Below, one piece after another: positions 41,355 to 50,961 of a DNA stretch of 64,000 nt (position 1 is the first letter of the stretch; each line of letters begins with the position of its first letter). The notes under the pieces are model-generated. The model was given only the letters and a program-made list of their open reading frames with translations. It ran no database searches and had not been told where the DNA came from. The stretch covers positions 62,001 to 126,000 of the forward strand of contig DJXN01000014.1 in assembly GCA_002449765.1 (NCBI GenBank), in the 5' to 3' direction. The position numbers and the translations under genes were made by a program. This DNA is from Fibrobacter sp. UBA7003 (GTDB taxonomy: Bacteria > Fibrobacterota > Fibrobacteria > Fibrobacterales > Fibrobacteraceae).

Positions 41355-41633
41355 AAGGTTCGCATAATTTAGTAAAGATTTCGCGGTTTGTCTACCCTAG
41401 GCCCCACGACAGGTCTTCCCCCGCTCGTTTTCTTTTCTTGCCACCCTTTGAAACGGCCTGCCGTATTTCTACATTTGGCCGCGAATCCAAAAAAAGGATC
41501 CAACAGAACTTCAGGTTTATAAGCGCGAGTGCGCTTCGGGGCTTTTCAAGGTTCGGCCGGGCAACCGGCGCTAGAACCATTCGATAGTGCGGCATGGGCC
41601 GCAGATGAAGTTTACGGGTCCTGAAGGTGAACT
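41355..41633 (+). promoter_or_regulatory. Leader region of the DEAD-box helicase gene with two hairpins
   Basis: A 279-bp region without a gene. It holds the minus-strand tRNA-Ser promoter candidate TAAATTAT (41364-41371) and, on the plus strand, AAGCGC-GAGT-GCGCTT (41521-41536) and a stacked hairpin GGTTC/GAACC enclosing GCCGG-GCAA-CCGGC (41550-41578), which has a GNRA tetraloop. These lie 55-110 bp before the helicase ATG and would be in its 5' untranslated RNA. Confidence 0.45.
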
Positions 41634-43901
41634 ATGTCGAAAGATACCGAAGAGCGTATCCCTGAAGAGGAAATTGACCCGGAATCCAAAATTGCACGCG
41701 AGGCGGACGCTTTCCTGATTGCCATCGCCGGCGGCGCCGACGAAGACGAGGCAGACGAGGCCGCATTCTTCGCAACAAACCCGAACGGCGTTGTCGTCGA
41801 CGAAGAAGGCGACGTGCTGAAGAAGGGCCCCAAATCGGCCATCGAAGTCGGCACGAAGGTCGAAATCGAGGACGGCGAAGTCGAACAGCCCGAAGATGAC
41901 GATTCGGCAACTTCATCCACCTCGGACGAGGATTATGCCGAGTCGAAGAAGGACTGCGCGGAACCGGCCGAAGAATCAGACGAAGATCCGGGCGACGAAG
42001 CACTCGTAACCTTCGAAGACCTGGGACTTGCCGACGAAGTTCTCGAAGCCATCAAGGCGATGAACTACGAGACTCCCTCCCCCATCCAGGCGAAGGCGAT
42101 CCCGGCACTGTTGCAAGGAGCAAACCTGCTCGGCACGGCGCAGACCGGTACCGGCAAGACAGCCGCTTTCTCGCTCCCGCTGCTTTCCAGGCTCGACTTC
42201 AACGGCCATGAGACCACGATGCTCGTGCTCACGCCGACACGCGAACTCGCCATCCAGGTAGCGGAAGCTATCCAGCAGTATGCCGCCAAGATGCCGAAGG
42301 TGCACGTAGTTCCCGTCTACGGCGGGCAGGATATCGCAGTGCAGTTGCGCGCCCTCAAACGCCAGGCGAACATCGTGGTCGCCACCCCGGGCCGCCTCAT
42401 TGACCACATCAAGCGCGGCTCCATCGTGCTTTCGGGCGTGAAAGCCATCGTGCTCGACGAAGCCGACGAGATGCTCGACATGGGATTCATGGAAGACGTG
42501 GAAACCATCCTGAAAGAAATCCCGGCCACGGCCCAGCGCGCGCTCTTTAGCGCCACGATGCCGAACGAAGTCAAGAAGATTATCGACCAGCACCTCGGCG
42601 AATACGAGGAAGCCCGCATCGAAGGCAAGACGACGACCGTCGAGAATATCCGACAGCGCTACCTGCTGGTGAAAAACGAGCACAAGATCGAGGCGCTCGC
42701 CCGCGTGCTGGAGGGCGAAGACTTTGACGGCGTTCTGATTTTCGTGCGCACCAAGCAGAGCACCACCGAAGTCGCCGAGAAGCTCGAAAGCCGCGGATTC
42801 AACGTGGCCCCGCTCAACGGCGACCTCGCGCAGTCCATGCGCGAACGCACCATCAACCGCCTCAAGATGGGCAAGCTCGATATCGTCGTCGCCACCGACG
42901 TGGCCGCCCGCGGTATCGACGTGGACCGCATCTCGCTCGTGGTAAACTACGACATTCCCTACGATACGGAATCCTACGTGCACCGCGTAGGTCGTACGGG
43001 CCGCGCCGGGCGAAGCGGGAACGCAATCCTCTTCATTACCCCGCGCGAAAAGCGCATGCTCAAGACCATCGAGAAGGCCACCCGCCAGCCCATCGAGGTG
43101 ATGGAGATGCCGACCGCCGACGTCATCAGCGCAAAGCGTGTCGCCGCGTTCAAGGCAAAAATCAAGAGCGTGCTCAGCTACGGCGAACTCGACAAGTTCA
43201 AGGAACTTGTCCAGAGCATGGTCGCAGAAGGCTGCAATATGGAAAACGGCGTCGCTCTCGAAGACGGTTCCGTGCATGAAATTACGGCAGAAGATGTCGC
43301 TGCCGCCGTCATCAAGATCTGGCAGAAAAAGCAGCCGCTATTCCCGGAATTGAAACCGCTCGACGCCCCGCGCGAAAGAGGCGAACGCCGCGAACGCGGA
43401 GACAACTTCGGGCTCGACCGCGAAGAAAAGAATCGACTCCGCAAGGAGCGCAAGGAAGGCGAAAATGGAGTCGAGGAAGGCTACCTGCGCTATTACCTGG
43501 GCGTAGGCCGCCGCGACCACGTGACTCCCAAGGACATCGTGGGCGCCATCGCCGGCGAAGGCAACATCAGCAGTTCTAACATCGGTCGCATCAAGCTGTT
43601 CGACAAGTTCAGCACCGTAGAGCTTCCCGAGACCATGCCGCAGGAAGTGCTTGACATTCTGTCGGGCATGACCATCCGCGGGAACGAAGCCCGCTTCCGC
43701 CTGATGACCGACGAGCCGCCCACCGGCCCCGCTCCCGGAACCAAGCCGCACGGCAAGGCGCACCCGTTCGAAAACCGCAAGGCCCGCCGAGAACGCATGT
43801 TCGGCGACCGCAAGTTCCACAGGGACCGCGACGAGCGGGGTTTCGGCGAAAAGAGAGGCGACAAGCCCTTCCGCAAGACAAGGCGATTCGGCAGAGTCTA
43901 G
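41634..43901 (+). CDS. DEAD-box RNA helicase with DbpA-type RNA-binding domain
   Basis: A 755-residue ATP-dependent RNA helicase. An acidic N-terminal extension of about 120 residues (many D/E) precedes the helicase core (about 122-490): ETPSPIQAKAIPALL (Q motif), AQTGTGKTAAF, PTRELAIQ, TPGRLIDHI, DEADEMLDMGF, SATMP, then TDVAARGIDVDRI and YVHRVGRTGRAGRSG. The C-terminal part (about 615-695: YYLGVGRRDHVTPKDIVGAI) is a DbpA-like RNA-recognition fold, followed by a basic Arg/Lys-rich tail. It resembles CsdA/DeaD enzymes active in ribosome assembly and cold shock. The long structured leader suggests post-transcriptional control. Confidence 0.94.
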   Translation: MSKDTEERIPEEEIDPESKIAREADAFLIAIAGGADEDEADEAAFFATNPNGVVVDEEGDVLKKGPKSAIEVGTKVEIEDGEVEQPEDDDSATSSTSDEDYAESKKDCAEPAEESDEDPGDEALVTFEDLGLADEVLEAIKAMNYETPSPIQAKAIPALLQGANLLGTAQTGTGKTAAFSLPLLSRLDFNGHETTMLVLTPTRELAIQVAEAIQQYAAKMPKVHVVPVYGGQDIAVQLRALKRQANIVVATPGRLIDHIKRGSIVLSGVKAIVLDEADEMLDMGFMEDVETILKEIPATAQRALFSATMPNEVKKIIDQHLGEYEEARIEGKTTTVENIRQRYLLVKNEHKIEALARVLEGEDFDGVLIFVRTKQSTTEVAEKLESRGFNVAPLNGDLAQSMRERTINRLKMGKLDIVVATDVAARGIDVDRISLVVNYDIPYDTESYVHRVGRTGRAGRSGNAILFITPREKRMLKTIEKATRQPIEVMEMPTADVISAKRVAAFKAKIKSVLSYGELDKFKELVQSMVAEGCNMENGVALEDGSVHEITAEDVAAAVIKIWQKKQPLFPELKPLDAPRERGERRERGDNFGLDREEKNRLRKERKEGENGVEEGYLRYYLGVGRRDHVTPKDIVGAIAGEGNISSSNIGRIKLFDKFSTVELPETMPQEVLDILSGMTIRGNEARFRLMTDEPPTGPAPGTKPHGKAHPFENRKARRERMFGDRKFHRDRDERGFGEKRGDKPFRKTRRFGRV

Positions 43902-43919
43902 TTTTTCTATACTTGCGGC

Positions 43920-44804
43920 ATGTCCTTTTCGCTTTCGACTCTCCTCGGTTTAATTCTGCTGCTCGCCCTTGTCTTTTTCAAAATCAAGGGCAAGGCGCCG
44001 AAAAAGAACCACAAGATGTACCACAGCGATGGACGGCGCAAGACCTTTCACGATTTTGAGCACGAACGGCGCCAGGGACTCGGGAATAAAGCTCGCGACA
44101 TGGGCAAGCCCTTCGAACTGGGAGGCTACGGAATCACGCATGCCCCCAACCGCAGCGAGAACTTCTTCAAGCTAGACCCGAAATTCAACGATGAACGCAT
44201 CGTGAACGACCCGCGCGGCATTTTCGGCGAAGCGGCGATGATGGCGCTCACCGCACGCGTCTGCGACACCGACAAGCGCAAGTACGTGCTAATGCGGAAC
44301 CTCTACGTTCCCGCGCGCGCAGGTTACACCGAAATCGACGCGCTGCTTTTGCACCAGTCGGGATTCTACGTTCTCGAAAGCAAGAACCTCTCCGGCGAAA
44401 TCTCGGGCGACCTCGAAAGCGAACGTTGGAATCAGCACCTAACCGAGCACACGGAGCACACGTTCCACAATCCCATCCGCCAAAACATCGGACACATCCT
44501 CGCACTGGAACATTTCCTGAAAATCCGCCACGAGCAGGCTCACTTTATTTCGTTCATTGTATTCAGCGACCGCTGCGTTCTCCGCAAGGTACCAAAGGAC
44601 AACGAATTCTGGAGCATCGTCCACTGCAGCGAACTGCAGGATGTCCTGCTCAAGCGCATATCGGGACGTAAGACAATTTATACCCCGAAACAAATCGAGG
44701 ATTTTTACTACAAACTCACCACCTGCATGAATGCAAGCGAAGAAGTCAAGGCGAAACACCGGGATTACACGCACCGAAAGGGAGTATCCCGCGAACAAAA
44801 TTAA
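43920..44804 (+). CDS. NERD-domain membrane-anchored protein
   Basis: A 294-residue protein. One N-terminal transmembrane helix (about 5-22, TLLGLILLLALVFFKI) is followed by a basic linker and, at about 100-215, a nuclease-related (NERD) domain: GIFGEAAMMALTARV, AGYTEIDALLLHQSGFYVLE and SKNLSGEISGDL keep the E...D...E-x-K pattern of PD-(D/E)XK-like nucleases. The C-terminus is helical. TATACTTG lies just before the ATG. Function in vivo is unknown; the fold suggests DNA or RNA processing at the membrane. The M16 peptidase follows after 11 bp. Confidence 0.85.
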   Translation: MSFSLSTLLGLILLLALVFFKIKGKAPKKNHKMYHSDGRRKTFHDFEHERRQGLGNKARDMGKPFELGGYGITHAPNRSENFFKLDPKFNDERIVNDPRGIFGEAAMMALTARVCDTDKRKYVLMRNLYVPARAGYTEIDALLLHQSGFYVLESKNLSGEISGDLESERWNQHLTEHTEHTFHNPIRQNIGHILALEHFLKIRHEQAHFISFIVFSDRCVLRKVPKDNEFWSIVHCSELQDVLLKRISGRKTIYTPKQIEDFYYKLTTCMNASEEVKAKHRDYTHRKGVSREQN

Positions 44805-44815
44805 AACGATACACT

Positions 44816-46093
44816 ATGAAGCAGATTGTAAAAAAGACAGTTCTCGATAACGGCATCACCATCCTGACAGACTACATGCCGCACGCTTACTCGGTTGCGG
44901 TTGGCGTTTGGGTGCCGCGCGGATCCCGCCACGAGGCGAAGGATGAATTTGGCCTAAGTCATTTTTACGAGCACCTGGTATTCAAGGGAACCGAAAAGCG
45001 CAGCGCCCTCGAAATCGCGCACGCCATCGAGGACAAGGGCGGGAACCTGGAAGCATACACCACAAGGCAAGAGACCGGGTTCTACGCGCAGATTGAACGG
45101 AGCCATCTTCCGCTCGCTATCGACGTGATTGCCGACATGCTCATGCACCCGCGCATGGACAAGGGCGAGATGGAAAAAGAACGCCGCGTCATCATCGAGG
45201 AAATCCACAGCTACGACGACATTCCCGAAGAAATCGTGGGCGACGTATTCAATGCAATCCACTTCAAGGGTTGTGGCATCGCGCATTCCATCACGGGCAC
45301 CGTCAAGCAGGTGAAGGCGCTCACGCACAGGCAGATGCTCAAGTATAGGGAGCAGGTCATAAGCGAGATTCCGCTCCTCATTTGCGCTTCAGGCAAGGTG
45401 GACCACGAGGAACTCGTGCAACTTTGTGCGGAAAAGTTCGCGCAGAAAAAATGCTCCGGCGTGTTGCCCGCAGACACCTACAGGGCACACAACAGCGTGA
45501 AGGTCGTGCAGAAACAGGACATCGCGCAGTCGAACCTCTTCTGGGGCTTGAGCTTTGACCGCAACCTGATGGACGAGCGCGGGCGTTGCGCCCTCTCGCT
45601 TTTCAACGTCGCGATGGGTGCGGGCATGGCATCCCGCCTGTTCCAGAAGATTCGCGAAGACAAGGGCCTCGCCTACTCCGTGTATTCTACCGCGGATATC
45701 TACTGCGACTGCACCGACTGGGGCGTATCGCTTGCGACCGAGCCGCACCAGCTCAAGACTGCCCTCGAGCTTTCGCTGAACGAAACGCACGGTTTCTTGA
45801 AGCGTGGTTTCAACAAGGGCGAATTCGAACGCACCAAAACAAACATTCTGGGAGGCATGTACCTCGGCGCCGACAGTCCCGAAAAACGCGTTGTCCGCAT
45901 GGCCGAACAGACGCTACACCTGGGCGAGTTCCACACGATGGAGCACTCCGAGAAAATCATCAAGTCCATGACCGAAGAAGAAGTCGTCGGTACCGTAAAC
46001 CGCCTGTTCGGTGCCGCAAAGTTCTCCGCCGCGGTCATCGAGCCCGCCGGCCGCAAGAAGGCCGAGCTCCCCCTCGACTTTTTCGAACATTAA
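44816..46093 (+). CDS. M16-family zinc peptidase
   Basis: A 425-residue peptidase of the mitochondrial-processing-peptidase type. The inverted zinc motif is SHFYEHLVFKGT (HxxEH), with a third ligand in EKERRVIIEEI; the second half has the paired LFNVAMGAGMASRLFQKIRE and GLAYSVYSTADIY typical of M16B. There is no signal peptide, so it may be cytoplasmic. It follows the NERD gene by 11 bp and converges on the acyltransferase gene. The natural substrate is unknown. Confidence 0.93.
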   Translation: MKQIVKKTVLDNGITILTDYMPHAYSVAVGVWVPRGSRHEAKDEFGLSHFYEHLVFKGTEKRSALEIAHAIEDKGGNLEAYTTRQETGFYAQIERSHLPLAIDVIADMLMHPRMDKGEMEKERRVIIEEIHSYDDIPEEIVGDVFNAIHFKGCGIAHSITGTVKQVKALTHRQMLKYREQVISEIPLLICASGKVDHEELVQLCAEKFAQKKCSGVLPADTYRAHNSVKVVQKQDIAQSNLFWGLSFDRNLMDERGRCALSLFNVAMGAGMASRLFQKIREDKGLAYSVYSTADIYCDCTDWGVSLATEPHQLKTALELSLNETHGFLKRGFNKGEFERTKTNILGGMYLGADSPEKRVVRMAEQTLHLGEFHTMEHSEKIIKSMTEEEVVGTVNRLFGAAKFSAAVIEPAGRKKAELPLDFFEH

Positions 46094-46100
46094 GCAACAG

Positions 46101-47282
46101 CTATTTCGACTGCACGGCGCGCGCCCTGCGCTTCTTGTTCCAGACCTTGAACTCCATGTAGAGCGTGCTCACCGTGTAGACGAACAGCATAAAGAGGAGC
46201 GTGTTCTTGGGAGTGTTCAGGTTGCATATACCCCAAGCAATCGTGATGAGCGGAAGGTGTATGAGGTAAGGGTAGAAACTCGCGCGGCCCACCTTGCGCA
46301 CGATGCCGATACAGAAGAATCGCGCCATGAACCCCTTGCCCGAAAGGAGCGAGAGCACGAACAACCCGTAGATGAACACGGCGACGCTATGGTGAATAAA
46401 GTAGTTTACGCCGGAATTGAACGAGGGCGACATGAGGAAGAGGCTCCCGTAGAGGGCGGCAAGGAGCAATGCCTGAACGATTCCGCTCACGTAGTCCTTC
46501 TTGAGGAACTCGAAGAAGCCTTCCTTGTACAGGCGGAAGATGACCATGCCGAAGATGTACTCGAACACGCGCACGGGGGCGAACATGTGGAAGAACCTGT
46601 ACTTTTCATCGTAACTGTCGAACCAGAGGTTGCCCGTAAGCCCGAAGAACACTGCCCACGCGATACCCGGGATGAACACCGCAAAGAAGAGGATCCAGAG
46701 GGTGCGGCGATTCTGCCTAAAGAGCCAGCGGCTGAACCACGGCGTGATGGCGTAGCACATGAAGAAACTCGTGAGCGACCAGCTGGGTTCATTGAGTTTC
46801 ATGCCCAGGTCGGGAACGATAGACCACGTGAGCGAAAGGTGCAGAAGCAGGCTACGCCAGGGGTGGAACATCTTCGCAAGCCCCGCCGAGGCGCAATCGA
46901 CGATTTCGCCTGGGCCGGGCAAGTGCGTGTAGCCGCTGAACTTGAACACGAGTACCACGAACATGAGAAGGGTCATGAAGAAGTGGAGCCGATATAGCTT
47001 CGCTATACGGGCGAACATGAACGGGATTACCGGTATGCGGCGTTCCGGATCGCTGAACTTGCTTGCAAAGAGGAACCCCGCGAACACGTAGAATATGCCT
47101 GCCGCAAATGCGGGAGCGGTAAAGACGGGCATAAGCCAAGTGTTGCTTGCCATGTAGGCAAGCGCGCTCGAACTACCCAAGTGGAGCATCACGATGTTTA
47201 TGCTCGCGAGGAGGCGCAGGCCGTCAATCGCCGGAAAGTAATCCGGCTTTTTTGCACCTGCGTTCGGGGAGTTCTCTGCCAT
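46101..47282 (-). CDS. Acyltransferase 3 family membrane protein
   Basis: A 393-residue membrane enzyme with about ten transmembrane helices. The N-terminal FPAIDGLRLLASINIVMLHLG is the hallmark (the conserved R-x-x-A and His). Such proteins transfer acetyl or other acyl groups to sugars of surface polysaccharides, peptidoglycan or lipids. The start is the ATG at 47282; the frame stays open upstream into the next gene's 3' end but without family similarity. A TAAATTAT box lies 8 bp before the start. Confidence 0.9.
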   Translation of the reverse strand: MAENSPNAGAKKPDYFPAIDGLRLLASINIVMLHLGSSSALAYMASNTWLMPVFTAPAFAAGIFYVFAGFLFASKFSDPERRIPVIPFMFARIAKLYRLHFFMTLLMFVVLVFKFSGYTHLPGPGEIVDCASAGLAKMFHPWRSLLLHLSLTWSIVPDLGMKLNEPSWSLTSFFMCYAITPWFSRWLFRQNRRTLWILFFAVFIPGIAWAVFFGLTGNLWFDSYDEKYRFFHMFAPVRVFEYIFGMVIFRLYKEGFFEFLKKDYVSGIVQALLLAALYGSLFLMSPSFNSGVNYFIHHSVAVFIYGLFVLSLLSGKGFMARFFCIGIVRKVGRASFYPYLIHLPLITIAWGICNLNTPKNTLLFMLFVYTVSTLYMEFKVWNKKRRARAVQSK

Positions 47283-47290
47283 CGTGCGGT

Positions 47291-47320
47291 ATAATTTAGA
47301 AAATCTGCTACCGCAGCAAA
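47291..47320 (-). promoter_or_regulatory. Promoter-like element of the acyltransferase gene (TTTG-N18-TAAATTAT)
   Basis: On the minus strand, TTTG is followed after 18 bp by TAAATTAT, 8 bp before the ATG. The last two bases differ from the TTTG ending. Confidence 0.4.
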
Positions 47321-50300
47321 ATCTTCTGCAAGGCGACTTGGCTACCAGAGACAACGCGGATAACGTGGAGACCGCGGCGCGGGATTTCCAGCAAAATCCT
47401 GTTAGAGCCTTCGACCGCTTTGAAATCCACAGTAGCGACAACGGATCCCTTCGTATCGACAACATCGACACGCGATCTGGCACCGTTCAAGCCGGCAGAA
47501 GCATCAAATACAACCTGCAAGGCGCCGGCATTCTGCGAGGCGCGCAAGCCCTGCAATGTCTGCGCGACAACCTTCCTTGCAGACTTCGCAACACGGATGT
47601 TCGCGGACTTCGCCGTCGTAGAAAGCGCCAACTGCAGCGTCTCACCGTCACGCATTTCGGTAGTCACGCCATCGACAGTCACGAACACGCGAAGCCCGCT
47701 CGGGAGAATTCCATCGATACCCGCAAACTTCAGGTAACCCGCACGCGCGCTTGTTGCCGAAAGCTCCACGTCCCATTCATACGCGTCTTCGCCGAGTGCC
47801 TTCACGCTCTTTGCAAGGCGCCTGCCCGCATCCATGATGCTGAGGTTCACGCGGTTGCCCATGCCTGCAGGCGGTTCCTCGGAACTCCAGGCTACCTTGC
47901 CCGCGCCGAGCATATTCCAGCTGTCCATCTTGCCGTTCGCATCGGAGAGTTCCACCTGCAATGCCCAGCCGTCGGCGCCGGCCGCCTTCGCAAGCACACC
48001 CTTCTTGTTGAGCGACTTCACGGGTTCCGTTTCACCTTCCTCATTCACGAAATCAACAAAGGCCGGCTCCGTAGAAAGCGGCAAATCCTTTGCCACACCG
48101 CGATTGAGCCTTACCCACACGGCTTCGTAAGGTTCAAGTTCCTCCACAGCTTCAGGCGGGTCGTACTGGCCAGTTTGCGTGTTCCAGCGCCAGAATTCCA
48201 ACTCAGGCTTTTCTTCCCGATTTTCCTGACCAGCAACGCCAATCTTCATCTTCCAGCCGTAAGGGTTAGAGACCAGGTTCCAGCCGCTGTTTACGCTATC
48301 GAGCGACCACACGGCCTCGCCTGTAAAGGCCTCATCCTTGAGCACAAGCGGGCGGCCTTCGAGCGAATTGTACCAGTACCCCTTTCCCTGTTCCGGTGAA
48401 TCCTTCTTTGTGAAATTCTTGTACTGCCAGTAATCGCCGAAACTGGCAAATTCATCCCACCAGTAGAACACCCCGTCATCGTTCCACTTGTAGCTATCGA
48501 AATCGACATCCGAAAGCGCAATCATCTGCCAGCAGTCTCCGCAATCATTCGCGATTTCGCGATTCACCTCGAAATCCCACTCGCGCACGTCCGGATTGTC
48601 GCCCTTCCCGTTGTACATCTTTGCGACGACATGGTACATGCCTGCGGCAAGCGGATACTTTTCCCACGTGATCATTTCGGGCCATCCGCCGTTCGGAAAA
48701 TCCATCGTGGAATCATCGATTACATTTCCGTCCAAATCCTCGAGGAAAACACTTACAAAAGGCGTTCCATTTCCAATCGTGAAGTCGTCCGTCTTTACGG
48801 CAAGCTGGACAGCGTTACCCGACAGGAACAGAGTCGAGGAGGCCACATCAACTTCTCCCTCATCCACGCCGTTTGAATCTGGCGAAGCACCTGCCATAAG
48901 TTTGAAGAAGTAATCACCATCGTACGCCTCTTCCGCAGAGAACCTCTTGTACGGGCCGTTGTCGCTCGGGCCTTCCCAGTGAACAGGGTCGCGGTCGGCA
49001 TTCGGCTGTTCTAGACTAGCCGCAAATTCGAGCCACGCCGTATTCGTGATTGCTCCAGATTCATCCGTCACGAACTCGAACTCGTTAGTACCCATCCGGT
49101 AATTATTAAACTGTCCAAGCATGCGCTCCTCGCTTTCGGTAAGGCATCCCGACTCGATGCAGTCAAGCATAAACACAATCCTGTGCACGTTGGAGATTTC
49201 CGCATTTACACCGTGGTAAGTCGATGCAACATACGGATAAACGCGTGAGGAATCTGCAATCCACTCCACCGTGGCATTCCCGTAATCTGCATTGAAGCGG
49301 TTCAGGACATCGGCAAAGGCCTGACCCTGCATATACTCCTTCTCAATGATGCCCACGGAGACCGCTTCGCGCGTATCTCCACCCAACATGTAGGTGTCCG
49401 AGTCAAAGTTGTCCGTCGCCACCGCATTCCCGGCTGCGCTCCGGTAGTTGCCGTGGGCATAGGCCTTGGGAGCGAGGGCTTTCTCTTCAACGTCAATCAC
49501 GGAAAGTTCGCCAAAGGTATTCAATTCGTATGCACAGGATATATGCTCCTGGTTCTGCTCATTTTCCGGCATATATTCTTTCAGGTAGTCGCAGTAAGCT
49601 TCACCAAACATGCCAGAAGCGGAATCATTGGCGGCTTCGGTGTAATGGAAATTCGAGACTATACTTATATCGTTCGCATTCTTGGAAAGGGAATCAGAGA
49701 ATACAGCCAAACCGACAAGGTAACCCGCCTTGCAATGTTGCGGGCCCCTTTCCGATGAACAAGTGATATCGCTAAAGGTGTAGGTGGAATGGAACCACAC
49801 CATCGTATTGTACGTAAGCGAGCCGACAAGTCCGCCCAGGTAAGATATTTGCTTATTTCCCGCAGAAGCATCGTCACTCAGCAAAGACGTCTCAAGCCCC
49901 ACCCGGCGCAGTTCGACACGCCCTGTATGACCGACAATTCCACCTATGTGCGCTTCAACCATGGAAACCTCCTCGACAAAGTGATGGGCACCATCCCAGA
50001 GGTATGCGTTGTTCGACACGCTAAGGCCATCTACGGAGACGCCGACCGCAGACATATTAGACACGCTGCCCGCAAGGCCTCCAATCGCGACCGAAGAAGG
50101 ATAAATTAAATCGACAGCGTCATTCAAGTCCATATCGGGAACAGAACGGACCTGAATGGAGTTTCCCTCGAAATCCGTCACATAAAGCCCGACCGACGAC
50201 GAAACGAAAAGGCCCGCTACAGGGGCACTTATGGTCGCGTTTGCAACATAGACATTATTCACTTCGGGTTCATTCACAGCCGTGCCAAAAAGGCTCGCAA

Positions 50301-50847
50301 AGGTAAGGGATTCCAGACGAATGTTCTCGAACCGGACATTCTGAATGGAACCAATCAAGTTTCCGCCAAACGAGGCCTCATCAGAAAGCGAGGTATAACA
50401 GATTCCCCTAATCGTATAGATACCGTCTTCCGCACTTGTAAGTTTTATCTGAGACGTAATATCAAACTCGAACGGCTTGAAATATTCATTACACGACTGC
50501 GTCTGCCCGTCATAACCGCCGAAGTCGATATCCGAAGCAAGCAACAACGCTTCTGGCTGAACGTTAGAATTATAGAGAAGTTCGCCAATAAACTCATATG
50601 CCGTTTGGTAACCCTCCGGAGAATCCCATTTTTCGAAACACGACTCGCCCGAGTCCGGTTCGTACGATGCATTCTGCTGCGACAGCTGGATTGCAGCATT
50701 ATAATTGACATTCCGCGTCAGTTTCACGCAATAGAACTTGGACGCACCTTCCTGCTCGTCCGAAAGGTCCGCGGACCAGGAGATTGTCACAAGAAAAGAA
50801 AGCGCAAGCGCAGTTGCTGTTTTCAAGAGGGTAGATTTCCTAACCAT
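47308..50847 (-). CDS. Very large secreted surface protein with GLUG-like repeats
   Basis: A 1179-residue secreted protein (signal peptide MVRKSTLLKTATALALSFLV ... SWSA). Residues about 90-380 show repeated GLUG-like turns (IGGLAG, IGGIVG, LGGLVG) of a beta-solenoid type seen in adhesins. Residues about 580-760 contain Ig-like strands, about 770-880 a Trp-rich segment (WMIALSD-like, WWDEFASFGDYW), and the C-terminus (about 1085-1179: SRVDVVDTKGSVVATVDFKA ... GLHVIRVVSG) a sorting-like module. AGGAG lies 7 bp before the ATG. An adhesin role is likely; no enzymatic motif was found. Confidence 0.8.
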   Translation of the reverse strand: MVRKSTLLKTATALALSFLVTISWSADLSDEQEGASKFYCVKLTRNVNYNAAIQLSQQNASYEPDSGESCFEKWDSPEGYQTAYEFIGELLYNSNVQPEALLLASDIDFGGYDGQTQSCNEYFKPFEFDITSQIKLTSAEDGIYTIRGICYTSLSDEASFGGNLIGSIQNVRFENIRLESLTFASLFGTAVNEPEVNNVYVANATISAPVAGLFVSSSVGLYVTDFEGNSIQVRSVPDMDLNDAVDLIYPSSVAIGGLAGSVSNMSAVGVSVDGLSVSNNAYLWDGAHHFVEEVSMVEAHIGGIVGHTGRVELRRVGLETSLLSDDASAGNKQISYLGGLVGSLTYNTMVWFHSTYTFSDITCSSERGPQHCKAGYLVGLAVFSDSLSKNANDISIVSNFHYTEAANDSASGMFGEAYCDYLKEYMPENEQNQEHISCAYELNTFGELSVIDVEEKALAPKAYAHGNYRSAAGNAVATDNFDSDTYMLGGDTREAVSVGIIEKEYMQGQAFADVLNRFNADYGNATVEWIADSSRVYPYVASTYHGVNAEISNVHRIVFMLDCIESGCLTESEERMLGQFNNYRMGTNEFEFVTDESGAITNTAWLEFAASLEQPNADRDPVHWEGPSDNGPYKRFSAEEAYDGDYFFKLMAGASPDSNGVDEGEVDVASSTLFLSGNAVQLAVKTDDFTIGNGTPFVSVFLEDLDGNVIDDSTMDFPNGGWPEMITWEKYPLAAGMYHVVAKMYNGKGDNPDVREWDFEVNREIANDCGDCWQMIALSDVDFDSYKWNDDGVFYWWDEFASFGDYWQYKNFTKKDSPEQGKGYWYNSLEGRPLVLKDEAFTGEAVWSLDSVNSGWNLVSNPYGWKMKIGVAGQENREEKPELEFWRWNTQTGQYDPPEAVEELEPYEAVWVRLNRGVAKDLPLSTEPAFVDFVNEEGETEPVKSLNKKGVLAKAAGADGWALQVELSDANGKMDSWNMLGAGKVAWSSEEPPAGMGNRVNLSIMDAGRRLAKSVKALGEDAYEWDVELSATSARAGYLKFAGIDGILPSGLRVFVTVDGVTTEMRDGETLQLALSTTAKSANIRVAKSARKVVAQTLQGLRASQNAGALQVVFDASAGLNGARSRVDVVDTKGSVVATVDFKAVEGSNRILLEIPRRGLHVIRVVSGSQVALQKILLR

Positions 50848-50910
50848 ACGGAATCTCCTAATAAAACCATACTCTTTAAAAAGTATATAAAAAAATTAGA
50901 AATGCAAATC

Positions 50911-50940
50911 CAAAAGAAAAAGCCGGGAGCAAATCCCGGC
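50911..50940 (-). terminator. Terminator of the prepilin-like genes
   Basis: GCCGGGATTTGCTCCCGGC is followed by TTTTTCTTTT in the minus direction, 22 bp past the stop of the second prepilin-like gene. Confidence 0.9.
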
Positions 50941-50961
50941 GAAAATCACAGTCAATGCGGC

